NCBI GenBank assembly: GCA_958445065.1
Contig: CAUCQW010000022.1
Span: forward strand, 1 to 35,547
Source of the DNA: an uncultured Collinsella sp.
Lineage (GTDB): Bacteria; Actinomycetota; Coriobacteriia; Coriobacteriales; Coriobacteriaceae
Direction: 5' to 3'
DNA length: 35,547 nucleotides
Shown here: piece by piece, positions 1-8,588 of the stretch
Layout of the letters: the number at the start of each line of letters is the position of its first letter
Position numbering within the stretch: position 1 is the first letter of the stretch
Made by a program: the position numbers and the translations under genes
Notes under the pieces: model-generated
What the model was told of the DNA's origin: nothing
Seen by the model: the letters and a program-made list of their open reading frames with translations, nothing else
The model's database searches: none

Positions 1-1268
1 GGCAATACGCTTGAGGATCCTTAAAAGAAAGTCCAGTTTATCCTTCCCACTCCAGATCTCTGCCATGTCGAGGTGCGAGATCAAATCCTTGGCGCGCTCG
101 CCGGAGTGGTATGCCTTGTTCGGCGCCACCTTCCTGTAGAGCTTCTTGAGCTTCGTCTTCCCCTTGTTGCCCGGCGGCATCTCCGTCTCAGGTGGCAGCC
201 CTAGGAAGGACAGGACGCCGGGCAGGTCGCACAGCATCACGTCCTCGATGTCGGCCTTGGCCGCCAGGTCGACGACTCTCTGCGCTGTCGGCGAGATGTT
301 CGGGGTGCTGCTACCGCCCGCTGGTTCGGAAGCTGGCGGGCAGTAGCGGGCAGTAGCGGCAGTAGCGGTGTGGCTCGATAGGCCCGAATATCCGTAAGGA
401 AGGTGCTCGCTCTCATATGTGCTGATATGCCTCGCCTCGCGAACCTTGGGATGCTTCCTGAGGTAATCCCTCAATTCGAGCCACTCTTTATGCTCATAAC
501 GCTTCGAAATCGTTTCCCCGTCGACAGTTTCCTTCACATAATGGTATGTTCGAACGCCTTCGAACTTGCCGAACCCGTTCTCGACGCTGAAGTTTCTGAA
601 CCAGCGCGAAAACCCATTCAGGTCCATGAAGTTGACTTGGGGATGCCTGTCTTTCGTTCGTTCGAATGAGTGGACGAGCGGAGTGCCTTTGACTTGTTCC
701 AGGCCGAAGGCTTCCATTTCGCGGGCCTGCTCCTTTTTCCAGAATTCGAGATACGACGTCAGCGTCTCGCTTATCGAGATCCTCCGCACGCTTTTCTTGC
801 TTTTGGGCGAGCGAACGCTTCGATCGGCCGCGAACTGCTGCTCAATGAGGATGCTTCTGTTCTCGACGGAGACATCGGACCACGTCATCCCGAGGGCTTC
901 TGCCCTTCTCATGTCGGTGTCGAGCATGAGCATCACGCATGTGATGTGCGCGTCCGGTTCTCGATTGAGTAGGATGTCGAGTAGGCGAGCGGCGTGATGG
1001 TTCCTTCGCGGTTGTCGTGGAACTTTTTTGCGTACGAGCCGACGGTGTCCCTCGATTTTTGGACGTAGGTGCCGCTGTTGAGTTCTGCCTTGTAGGCTTC
1101 GAGTGCGGCGTCGACCTCTCGGCTTTTGGTGGTATGTATGGTCTGCCACGGCGAATAGCGGTATTTGCCCGTGACCGGATCCTTGCCGAGGCTGTGACGG
1201 TAGCGCCACGTGTATTTGTCGCGGCGTTGCTTCGTTCCTTTGCCTATGACGAGAGGTCGGTCGTTCAT
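1..1268 (-). pseudogene. Tyrosine recombinase (integrase), degraded and cut by the window edge
   Basis: The first part (1268 down to about 970) starts MNDRPLVIGKGTK after an AGGAAC ribosome site. It has the arm-binding N-terminus of phage/ICE integrases, reaching residues NREGTITPLAYS, and then stops at 933 in the wrong frame. The catalytic part continues in another frame from about 980 down to 1, with LDILLNREPDAHIT and the box-I arginine region DMRRAEALGMTWSDVS. The core-binding domain of about 100 residues normally found between these parts is absent, so the join is an out-of-frame deletion. Homology to integrases fades at GYSGLSSH near 380, where the HxxR and tyrosine boxes should follow. 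Instead the open frame runs through a short tandem repeat into about 115 residues I do not recognise, with no stop before base 1. Not expected to be active. Confidence 0.8.
336..368. repeat. Short tandem repeat GCGGGCAGTA inside the integrase remnant
   Basis: Two exact 10-base copies of GCGGGCAGTA (336-345, 346-355) are followed by a 9-base variant, GCGGCAGTA, and a partial unit. The repeat lies where recognisable integrase sequence ends, so slippage or recombination here may have replaced the C-terminus. Confidence 0.7.
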
Positions 1269-1341
1269 CGTGTTCCTTGCCTGAAGTGCCTGAGAATCGC
1301 GCTCGGTTGCGCGGAATGGCGCAAAGGGCTGGGGCGGGTGG

Positions 1342-1393
1342 GCATTACCCTTGGTGGTGGGCCCTGCGTGGGGTCACACCCCAAGGGTAATGC
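1342..1393. repeat. 13-bp perfect inverted repeat upstream of the integrase gene
   Basis: GCATTACCCTTGG (1342-1354) and its exact reverse complement (1381-1393) flank a 26-base loop. They lie in the 5' leader of the integrase gene. No T run follows on either strand, so this looks more like a protein-binding site or RNA hairpin of the element than a terminator. Confidence 0.6.
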
Positions 1394-1420
1394 TCCGCCT
1401 GACCGCTTTCAAGCTCGTTG

Positions 1421-1520
1421 TGGGTCGAATTTGGGTCGAATTATTCCGCGTACTTTTCTTTCGTAAATCTATGAAAACATCAAATGACCTGGAGTTATAT
1501 TGACTTCAATTTGGGTCGAA
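1421..1520. repeat. Three direct copies of TGGGTCGAA next to the attachment site
   Basis: Copies lie at 1421-1429, 1432-1440 and 1512-1520. The first two are 11 bases apart, about one helical turn. Repeats in this position, between integrase gene and att core, are typical of integrase arm sites or excisionase sites. That role is inferred. Confidence 0.5.
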
Positions 1521-1549
1521 ATGTCTGAATGAAACAACGTCGTAGCGAC

Positions 1550-1594
1550 CTCATAACCCGAAGGTCGGTGGTTCAAATCCGCCCCCCGCGACCA
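1550..1594 (+). other. attR-like duplicate of the 3' end of an initiator tRNA-Met gene
   Basis: From CTCATAACCC (anticodon loop with CAT) through the T arm GGTTCAAATCC to GCGACCA, the 45 bases match the 3' half of a bacterial tRNA-fMet. The 5' half is missing: bases upstream of 1550 cannot form the D arm, acceptor stem or the 5' side of the anticodon stem. This is the duplication left when an element integrates into a tRNA gene. The full tRNA should lie at the far, left end of the element. The element therefore occupies bases up to about 1550 and native chromosome begins at about 1595. Confidence 0.8.
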
Positions 1595-1603
1595 TGAAAC
1601 TTC

Positions 1604-1635
1604 AGGTCGGAAGCATAAAAACTCCCGACCTTTTT
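1604..1635 (+). terminator. Rho-independent terminator behind the tRNA 3' end
   Basis: AGGTCGG (1604-1610) pairs with CCGACCT (1625-1631) and is followed by TTTTTC. It is probably the native terminator of the tRNA-fMet gene, left next to the attachment site. Confidence 0.7.
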
Positions 1636-1853
1636 CTTTGTCTAGGGGTTTCGGCATCTCTCGTTCTTTGGGTACCTCGAGGCGGGCAATCAGATAGATG
1701 CTTACGAGTATCATAGGGTCTTTTTACGTCGCGGTCGTGTCTCGTACTGGTGCGCCGCTCTTTGTGGGACGTGTCACTTTGCCATAGGTTGTCCGGCGGC
1801 GGGGCGCAGGTCGTTCCCCGTGGCGTCGCTCCTTTCGACGCTACGCTGCCTGG
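1636..1853. other. Intergenic stretch without a recognised gene
   Basis: Between the tRNA terminator and the alkyltransferase gene I see no convincing coding sequence, repeat or RNA. Short open frames here lack ribosome sites and family resemblance. Confidence 0.5.
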
Positions 1854-2162
1854 CTACTCGTTCCACTGGTGCTTTTTCATGTCGACGCAGCCGTTGTCTC
1901 GGAAGGCGACTCCTTCCTCCGTCAGTAGTGCTCGCTGGTCGGGGAAGTTTGGCACGAGGCGTCCCGCGTGGTTGACGACGCGGTGGCAGGGATAATCGCC
2001 GTAGCGATCCGCCTCGCTCAGCACCGCTCCGACCAGGCGAGAGTTTTTCTCCCTGCCGATGAGGCGCGCTATCTGACCGTACGAGGCGACGCATCCCGCC
2101 GGAATCTCTGCCACGACGGAGAGAATCTCATAAACCAAATCTTCGTCCAGGACTTTTCCCAT
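1854..2162 (-). CDS. MGMT/Ogt-type alkyltransferase, DNA-binding catalytic domain only
   Basis: This is a 102-residue protein with the C-terminal domain of O6-alkylguanine-DNA alkyltransferases. It has the helix-turn-helix segment with VASYGQIA (about residues 25-32), the active-site PCHRV motif (about 58-62) and the following V-N-x-x-G region. The alkyl-accepting cysteine is present, unlike in ATL proteins, which carry tryptophan there (PWHR). The N-terminal ribonuclease-H-like domain of full-length Ogt/Ada-C is missing, as in the widespread short MGMT-family proteins. The likely role is direct reversal or recognition of alkylated guanine in the cytoplasm. The start follows a GGGAGCG ribosome site. 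It is the first chromosomal gene after the integrated element. Confidence 0.85.
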   Translation of the reverse strand: MGKVLDEDLVYEILSVVAEIPAGCVASYGQIARLIGREKNSRLVGAVLSEADRYGDYPCHRVVNHAGRLVPNFPDQRALLTEEGVAFRDNGCVDMKKHQWNE

Positions 2163-2336
2163 TGTATCGCTCCCGTGTTCGCTTTTGCCTTCGGGGGCGC
2201 GGCGCCGATCACCCGTGCTGCGATTTTCGCAGCTCCCCTTACCGAAGCATCGAGGGAAAGCGCGTGCGTGTCAAGGTTGTCTGGTCCAGTTGCTGGCTCG
2301 ATGCCTCGAGATGTTCGCCTCAAGTGCGACCTGCCC

Positions 2337-2843
2337 CTATTGGAAAAGGATGCCGAAGATGTATTTGGTGATGGCGGAGCGGCGGATGACCCCCACGAGT
2401 TTGCCCTCGTCATCAACCACAGGAAGCTTCTTGAACTTCTTCTTCGCCAGCAGCGCGGCGACGCGGGCGATGCTCTGCTCGGGACGGGCACACACTACCT
2501 GGCGCGTCGCGAAATCCATGACGCAGCGATCCTTCAGGTCTTCGATGCGCTGCTCAAGGCTCTGATCGTCGAAGTACAGCATGGACGCGTCGCCGCCCGT
2601 GAAGATGGTGTGAGCGCGATGCTGCGCGATGGCTCCCATGACATCGCCGTCGGAGATGAACCCGACCACCTGGTTGCGCTCATCGATTACGGGCATGCTG
2701 CTCACCTCGTTTTCGGCGAGCATGCGCACCACGTCGGAAATCGTGCAATCCTGCGTGCAGGTGAACGGCTCTTCAATCATGATGCTCGAAACGGGCGTCC
2801 CCTCGAGCTCGAGCGGGATGCGCTCGGACAGAATCTCGGACAT
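2337..2843 (-). CDS. Tandem CBS-domain protein
   Basis: This 168-residue soluble protein is made of two CBS motifs: about residues 18-72 (VSSIMIEEPFT to GFISDGDVM) and 108-165 (CVMDFATRQVVCARP to GVIRRSAITKYIF). CBS pairs bind adenosyl nucleotides and act as sensors. No catalytic domain is attached. The GGAGG ribosome site lies inside the last codons of the upstream exporter gene, and only three bases separate that stop from this ATG, so the two are co-transcribed and probably translationally coupled. A regulatory role towards the exporter is a guess from context. Confidence 0.85.
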   Translation of the reverse strand: MSEILSERIPLELEGTPVSSIMIEEPFTCTQDCTISDVVRMLAENEVSSMPVIDERNQVVGFISDGDVMGAIAQHRAHTIFTGGDASMLYFDDQSLEQRIEDLKDRCVMDFATRQVVCARPEQSIARVAALLAKKKFKKLPVVDDEGKLVGVIRRSAITKYIFGILFQ

Positions 2844-2846
2844 CGC

Positions 2847-4286
2847 TTATGCCTCCTTCGTTTTCGGTGCGGTTTTCTTGGTGCGCACGCTGAATATGGC
2901 GCAGATAAGGGAAACGAGGCCGATTGCCGCGCACACCTTGTAAGCGACGCCCGCGCCCACGGCGGTGGCTACTTGGATGCTCGCATCGACGCCGGCCGAC
3001 GCGGTGACGCTTGTCATGACCGTGATGATGAGCGCCGTGCACAAACCGCCGGCGACCTGGCGGCCGGTGTTCGCGATGGCGTTGCCGTGGGCGATCATGT
3101 CATTTTTCAAGGCATTGACACCCCATGTGTTCACCGGCATGTTCGCGAGCGACTGGCCGGCGGACTGCAGCATGCAGAACAGCGCAACCACCAAGATGGG
3201 CGTGTTTACCGTCGAAAGCGAGAGCAGGAACAGAGCGCCGGTCATGAGGGCCAGACCGACGATCGAGATGGCACGCGGACCGAACTTGTCGAACACCACG
3301 CCGGAGATAGGGCTGATGATGATGCCCACCGCCGCGGCGGGAAGCATGGCCATGCCGGTTTCGAAGGCCGAAGCGCCAAGCGAGGTTTGCAGCAGCAACG
3401 GCAACAGCGTGTTGGTGACCAGGCATGCGGCGTTGATGAGCGTGACGATGATGGCGGCCACGCGGAACTCGCGCGTCTTGAGCGTGCCCAGTTGAAGCAG
3501 CGGGTCCTCGATTTTGCCCTGGCGTACGACGAACAGCACCAAGCACACGACACCCGCGACGATCGAGCCGAGCACCACGGGGTTGCCCCAACCCATCGAC
3601 GAGGCGCTCGAGAACCCGTAGAGAAGTCCGCCGAAGGCGATGGTGGAGAGGACGACCGAGGGCAGGTCGAGCTTGGGGTTCTTCAGCTCGCCCACGTTTT
3701 TCAGCATGAACACGCCCAGCACCAGCACGAGAATTGCGAGGGGGACGATGGCGCCGATCATGGTGCGCCAGCCGTACGTGTCGATCACCGCGCCGCCTAC
3801 GACGGGGCCGACCGCGGGACCCGCCGACATGACGATGCCCGCCATGCCCATAGCCGTTCCTCGTTTCTCGACGGGGAACACCAGCATGGGAACCACCGAG
3901 ACAAGCGGCATGAGCACGCCTGAGCCCGCCGCTTGCAACACGCGACCGATGATGAGGAACAGGAAATCAGGGGCTGCGGCGCACAGCAGCGTGCCCAGCG
4001 CGAACACCAGCGTCGCCCCGAAGAATAGCGCGCGGGTGCTGAACTTGTCGATAAGGAACGCCGAAACGGGGACCATGATGCCGCTCACCAGCGGGTATAT
4101 GGACATGATCCACTGGGCAGTCGAGGCATCGATGGCGAAATCGGACATGATGACCGGCAGCGCAGGCGACATCACCGTTTGGTTCAGTAGCGCCAAGAAG
4201 GCACCCAGGACGACGACCGCGACGATGCGGATCTGGGTACCGGTAATGCGCCCATTGGCGGGCGCGACCGTACAATTATCAGACAT
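2847..4286 (-). CDS. MFS transporter, DHA2 (EmrB/QacA) type, about 14 membrane segments
   Basis: This 479-residue membrane protein has the DHA2 layout. TM1 carries FLALLNQTVMSPALPVI (a motif-D1-like region), and the antiporter motif C appears as GPAVGPVVGG in TM5. The length suits 14 membrane helices. The family exports drugs, dyes or toxic metabolites in exchange for protons. The substrate cannot be told from sequence. The start follows AGGAAG. The upstream region (4287-4400) has a short palindrome that could bind a local repressor, but no regulator gene is adjacent. It forms an operon with the downstream CBS protein. Confidence 0.88.
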   Translation of the reverse strand: MSDNCTVAPANGRITGTQIRIVAVVVLGAFLALLNQTVMSPALPVIMSDFAIDASTAQWIMSIYPLVSGIMVPVSAFLIDKFSTRALFFGATLVFALGTLLCAAAPDFLFLIIGRVLQAAGSGVLMPLVSVVPMLVFPVEKRGTAMGMAGIVMSAGPAVGPVVGGAVIDTYGWRTMIGAIVPLAILVLVLGVFMLKNVGELKNPKLDLPSVVLSTIAFGGLLYGFSSASSMGWGNPVVLGSIVAGVVCLVLFVVRQGKIEDPLLQLGTLKTREFRVAAIIVTLINAACLVTNTLLPLLLQTSLGASAFETGMAMLPAAAVGIIISPISGVVFDKFGPRAISIVGLALMTGALFLLSLSTVNTPILVVALFCMLQSAGQSLANMPVNTWGVNALKNDMIAHGNAIANTGRQVAGGLCTALIITVMTSVTASAGVDASIQVATAVGAGVAYKVCAAIGLVSLICAIFSVRTKKTAPKTKEA

Positions 4287-4806
4287 AAGCTTCCTTCGTA
4301 TCTATTCGATTCTTCGCCGAAGGCGCGCCGGCCCACGGGCGAAATAACATGCACGTGCTATGCGTGCATCAGATACGACAGGAAGAAAGCGGCTGCTCAG
4401 AGCGCACTTGGGGAACAACAGGAGAGGCCCCGTATACCAGGGGCCGCCGAATTGCGATGTATGCTTTGGTCAAATCCTTCATAGCGGGGAGGTATTCTAG
4501 CAGCCGTCTTCGCCCCTTTCAAGGGATGTAACCCAGACGTTGATTTTCCTCACCGAGGCGCCATCGTTGACGGGTGGCGTGCTTCTCTATCGCCACACCG
4601 CGGGGCGAGGGAACGCCGCGGCGAGCTTGTACATCGGCTATGTGTGCAGCTGCGAGCGTGTCGCCGGCGCGCGCTGGGCGCCAGTCCGATCCGGCCGACT
4701 CTTGCCGACGGTCGGTCGCCGTCCTCCTCCATCTCCGCCTGCTCTGTTTTTGCTCGGCTCCCTTGTCGTATCATGGACGGACGAGAATTGAGCGAAGGCG
4801 GTACGT
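4287..4806. promoter_or_regulatory. Divergent intergenic region between the MFS exporter and the ArsC-like gene
   Basis: I find no convincing gene in these 520 bases. Visible elements are the inverted repeat ATGCACG-N7-CGTGCAT (4349-4369), about 60 bases upstream of the exporter start and a possible operator, and a GGCCCC-N8-GGGGCC hairpin (4426-4445) without a T tail. Both flanking promoters must lie here, but I could not fix -35/-10 boxes with confidence. Confidence 0.4.
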
Positions 4807-5148
4807 ATGAACATCCAGATATTCGGCACGAAGAAAAGCTTCGATACTAAGAAGGCGCAGCGCTATTTCAAGGAACGTCGTGTGAAGTTCCAGTTCATCG
4901 ACTTGAAGGAAAAGGGGATGAGCAAAGGCGAGCTCGAAAGCGTGGCGCGCGCCGTCGGCGGGATCGACGCTGTGATCGATCCAAAGGCGAAAGATGCCGA
5001 CACGGTTGCGCTCGTACAGTATCTTGCTGCCGACCAGAAGTTCGAAAAGGTGCTCGATAACCAGCAGATTCTTCGTGAGCCCATCGTTCGCAACGGCCGC
5101 CAGGCAACCGTTGGCTACGAGCCTGACGTGTGGAAGGGCTGGGAATAA
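4807..5148 (+). CDS. ArsC/Spx-family thioredoxin-fold protein lacking the catalytic cysteine
   Basis: This 113-residue protein has the ArsC-family fold: beta strand NIQIFGT, then FDTKKAQRYFKERRVKFQFIDLKEKGMSKGEL and the C-terminal REPIVRNGRQATVGY segment that precedes the usual end. The family's redox Cys follows the first strand (for example GxxxCxTxxKA in YffB-like members). Here the aligned position is Ser11 (GTKKSFDTKKA) and the protein has no cysteine at all. Arsenate reduction or disulfide chemistry is therefore unlikely, and the cell role is unknown. The start follows GAAGGCGG. It stands alone on the plus strand and ends before a strong hairpin. Confidence 0.85.
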   Translation: MNIQIFGTKKSFDTKKAQRYFKERRVKFQFIDLKEKGMSKGELESVARAVGGIDAVIDPKAKDADTVALVQYLAADQKFEKVLDNQQILREPIVRNGRQATVGYEPDVWKGWE

Positions 5149-5167
5149 AGCGGCTGGGAATAAAGTG

Positions 5168-5209
5168 AAGCGCCCACGCCCGTGGTTTTATCCACGGACG
5201 CGGGCGCTT
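5168..5209. terminator. Strong GC-rich hairpin downstream of the ArsC-like gene
   Basis: AAGCGCCCACGCCCGTGG (5168-5185) pairs with CCACGGACGCGGGCGCTT (5192-5209), with two mismatched pairs and a six-base loop. No clear T run follows on either strand. It probably ends plus-strand transcription and insulates the dehydratase operon. A 14-base direct repeat containing the TAA stop (5137-5150, 5152-5165) lies just before it. Confidence 0.6.
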
Positions 5210-5340
5210 GCGTAAGACGTCTCTTGTCGTTTGAGTGGAGCGCCCCGGCGGCGCTGAACAACGCGCCCCGGTGACGTGGCTGAACTCGGGGCTCTTTGTG
5301 CCGCACATCTATGAGAGGAGAAATTCGATGCGTACGTGCG

Positions 5341-7118
5341 CTACTCCATGTAGCCACCCTGAATGGCGGAAACTGCATGCTCGGTAAAGAACTTGAGCGT
5401 GCCGGAGGTGTAACGATTAGCCTTGGGCTTCCAAGCGGCTCGGCGCTCGGCCAGGACGGCGTCGACCTCGGCCGGCTCCATCTCCTTGCCGGCGATGCCC
5501 ACGATGGACAGCGAGCGCTCGGGGATGTTGATTCGGATAAGGTCGCCCTCCTCAATCAGGGCAATCGGACCGCCCACAGCGGCCTCGGGCGAAACGTGAC
5601 CGATAGCCGGGCCCTTGGAGGCGCCGGAGAAGCGGCCGTCAGTGATCAGGGCAATGCTCGCGCCCAGCTCGGGGTCGCTGGCGATAGCTTCGGTGGTGTA
5701 GAACATCTCGGGCATACCGGAACCCTTGGGTCCCTCATAGCGAATGATAACGGCATCGCCGGGCTTGACCTCGTGCGTCAGGACGGCGTGAATGGCGTCC
5801 TCCTCGCAGTCGAACGGACGGGCCTTGAGCGTAGCCTGGAACATCTCGCGCGGAACGACGGTGTGCTTGACGACCGCGCCCTCGGGAGCAAGATTGCCGT
5901 GGAGGATGGCGATGGAACCGTCGGTGCCGAAGGCCTGGTCAAACGGACGGATGATGTCCTCGCGCTTGAGATTCCACTTCTCAAGGTAACGACCGCACTT
6001 CTCGTAGTAACCGTTGTTCTTGAGGTCCTCGAGGTTCTCGCCGAGAGTCTTGCCGGTGACGGTCATAACGTCGAGGTGGAGCATCGACTTGATCTCCTCC
6101 ATAATGCGCGGCACGCCGCCCGCATAGTAGAAGAACTGCGCCGGCCACTCGCCTGCGGGGCGAACGTTGAGCAGGTAGTGGGCGCCACGGTGCAGGCGAT
6201 CGAAATCGTCGGCGGACATCTCGATGCCAAACTCGCGGGCGATCGCGGGAATGTGCAGCAGCGAGTTGGTGGAACCGGAGATGGCGCCGTGGACCATGAT
6301 GAGGTTCTCGAAGGATTCCTTGGTCACGATGTCGCGGGGCACAGGTTGTGCTCGGAGAGCCACACGGACTGACGGCCAGCCTCGCGCGCAAACTCACGCA
6401 GATCGGAGCTGGTTGCGGGCAGCAGGGCCGTGCCGGGGAGCATAAGGCCCAGGGCCTCGGCGGTAACCTGCATGGTCGACGCGGTGCCCATAAAGGAGCA
6501 GGCGCCGCAGCTGGGACATGCGTTGTGCTTGGCAAACTCAAGCTCCTCGCGAGAGATCTCGCCGCGCTCGTAGCGGGCAGAAATCGCGCCGAGCTGCTCC
6601 AGGGTCAGCAGGTCAGGGCCTGCATCCATGACGCCGCCGGTAACGACGATGGAGGGGATGTTGATGCGACCCATGGCCATGAGGTTCGCAGGCAGGCCCT
6701 TATCGCAGCTGGCGACAAAGACGCCGGCGTCGAACGGGGTGGCCTTGGCATGAATCTCGATCATGTTGGCGATCATGTCGCGACTGGGCAGCGAGTAGTT
6801 AATGCCGTCGTGGCCCTGGGCCTCGCCGTCGCAAATGTCGGTGCAGAAGTAACGAGCACCGTGACCGCCAGCCTCGGCAACGCCAGCACGGACCTCCTCG
6901 ACCAGATCAAACAGGCCGGCAGAACCCGGGTGCGAGTCGCCGAACGTCGACTCGATAATGACCTGCGGCTTGTCCAGATCCTCGATGGACCAGCCAGAGC
7001 CCAGACGCAGCGGGTCCATCTCGGGGCTGATGGTGCGAAACTTGCCGGAACGCGGCTGCAGCTTGACAACCAGGTCGGCTGCCTCCTGCTGAATCTGTGC
7101 CTTGGTCTTCTCGTCCAT
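5341..7118 (-). pseudogene. IlvD/Edd-family sugar-acid dehydratase, interrupted by a one-base frameshift
   Basis: The product reads as one dehydratase of about 590 residues in two frames. The first frame (7118-6324) starts MDEKTKAQ after AGGAGAG. It holds the iron-sulfur cysteines (DICDGEAQG, ASCDKGLPA, CPSCGACSFMGTASTM) and runs to LSEHNLCP, then stops. The second frame (about 6340-5341) continues with RDIVTKESFENLIMVHGAISGSTNS and the C-terminal swivel domain. One base missing from the C run (plus-strand GGGG, 6336-6339) accounts for the shift. The family dehydrates 2,3-dihydroxy acids. With a GntP permease next door, a gluconate-like sugar acid converted to KDG is likelier than branched-chain amino-acid synthesis. 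As written, the protein would be truncated before the C-terminal domain. A sequencing error in the homopolymer is the main alternative. Confidence 0.8.
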
Positions 7119-7226
7119 GATGCTCTCCTCTTTTGATTTGAACGGTTGTACCAATCGTTGGTTAATGAATCAGGTGTAAATGGGTACCGAGCGATGCCCT
7201 CGGCAAAAGATGCTTAGCTACGCGAA

Positions 7227-8588
7227 CTAGGCGAAGAACGAAATCACCAGGGCGCAGGCAAGACCCGAAAGGCCGATGAGCGTCTCCATAATGGTCCAGG
7301 ACTTGAGGGTGGTTTTCTCGTCAATCTCCAGGAACGAGGAGCACATCCAAAAACCGGCATCGTTGACGTGCGAGAGGGCCGTGGCACCGCCGCAGATAGC
7401 AAGACAGATGGAGGCACGCATGAGCACCGAAGCGCCGGCGACCGCGGGCATGGCGGCCATAATGCCCGATGCCATGGTCATAGCGACGATGGAGCTGCCA
7501 ACAGAGGCACGCACCATGACGGCAATCAAAAAGGCAACGACCACCAAGGGCAGCGGTGAAGCCTCGAGCATGGGCCCAATAACCTGGCCCAAGCCGCAGT
7601 CCTGCAGCATCCAGCGAATGACGCCGCCGCAAGCGATAACCAGCAAGATCATGCCGACGGGCTTAAGAGAGCGGTCGAGCAAGGCCTTGAGCTCGGCGCC
7701 GGAGTAGCCGCGGCGCGCGCCCAGCAGATACATCGCGACGAGCGTGGCGAGCGTCAAAGCGACGAACGGCTTGCCCAGGAAGGCGAGAATCGAGGCGAGC
7801 TCGGCGGGCATGGGGATATAAGAGGACAGCGTGCCCAGCAAAATCAAACAAAGCGGCGTGAGCACGATGGCAAGCACCATGCCAAAGGAGGGAAGCTCCT
7901 TTTCGTCGCTCGCGCCCTCGGCAGAGGTAAAGTGCTCCGGAACATCGGTAAAGATGCGACCGCCCACGTTGCGACCCCAGATGACGCCGGCGATCGCCAT
8001 GGCGATGAAGGCGGTAGGGATACCGACGAGGATCATGGTGCCCAGGTCGACACCGAGCGTGCCGGCGACCAGAACCGACCCGGCCGATGGCGGCACAAAC
8101 GCATAACCAGCGGCAAGTCCCGCGAGCAGCGCGATGCCGTAGTAGAGCGTCGACTTTTTGGTCTGCGATGCCACACTAAACGCAAGTGGGATCAAAACGA
8201 CCACGCCGGCCTCAAAGAACACCGTAGTGCCGATAACCAGACCGGTAATGCCCAGCGCCCAGCTGGAATGATCCTGCCCAAAGGTATCGATGAAGGTCTG
8301 GGCGATCTTCTTGGCGCCGCCGCTCTCCTCAAGAATCTGGCCAAACATCGAGCCGAGGCCAATGAGCAGGGCGATGTTTTGCAGCGTGGTTCCCACGCCC
8401 TTGGTGACAGTGTCCGCCACCAGGTCGAGCGGCATACCGGCGCCGATGCCGATCGCGAGCGCCGAGACCATCATCGAAAGCACAGGATGCAGCTTGAACT
8501 TAATGATGAGCGCAAGCAGCAGCGCGATGCCCACGATGGCGGCGATGACCAGCCTGGTGGGGTCGGCCATAAACGTTGGGTCTGACAT
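7227..8588 (-). CDS. GntP-family gluconate/sugar-acid:H+ symporter
   Basis: This 453-residue integral membrane protein has GntP hallmarks: the N-terminal LHPVLSMMVSALAIGIGAGM region, the central FVPPSAGSVLVAGTLGVDLG segment, and the C-terminal CGGATALSHVNDAGFWM signature. It has about 12-14 membrane helices. GntP proteins import gluconate and related aldonates or hexuronates with protons. It is followed, about 110 bases downstream, by the dehydratase, so import and dehydration to a 2-keto-3-deoxy acid form one operon. The start is preceded by GAGGAAAG. Expression is probably controlled by the divergent FadR-type regulator, because TCTGATG sites fill the shared promoter region. Confidence 0.92.
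   Translation of the reverse strand: MSDPTFMADPTRLVIAAIVGIALLLALIIKFKLHPVLSMMVSALAIGIGAGMPLDLVADTVTKGVGTTLQNIALLIGLGSMFGQILEESGGAKKIAQTFIDTFGQDHSSWALGITGLVIGTTVFFEAGVVVLIPLAFSVASQTKKSTLYYGIALLAGLAAGYAFVPPSAGSVLVAGTLGVDLGTMILVGIPTAFIAMAIAGVIWGRNVGGRIFTDVPEHFTSAEGASDEKELPSFGMVLAIVLTPLCLILLGTLSSYIPMPAELASILAFLGKPFVALTLATLVAMYLLGARRGYSGAELKALLDRSLKPVGMILLVIACGGVIRWMLQDCGLGQVIGPMLEASPLPLVVVAFLIAVMVRASVGSSIVAMTMASGIMAAMPAVAGASVLMRASICLAICGGATALSHVNDAGFWMCSSFLEIDEKTTLKSWTIMETLIGLSGLACALVISFFA

Noticed and set aside
1469..1714. 81-residue minus-strand open frame across the tRNA fragment
   Set aside because: It contains the translation that typically arises when the complement of a tRNA 3' end is read as protein. 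It has no ribosome site and overlaps the att core and the terminator.
1968..3923. 651-codon plus-strand open frame
   Set aside because: It is antisense to the alkyltransferase, CBS and MFS genes, which have clear families and ribosome sites. Its His/Asp/Arg-rich composition is the usual shadow of GC-rich genes.
4426..4445. GGCCCC/GGGGCC hairpin as a terminator
   Set aside because: It has no T run on either strand and no gene ends next to it.
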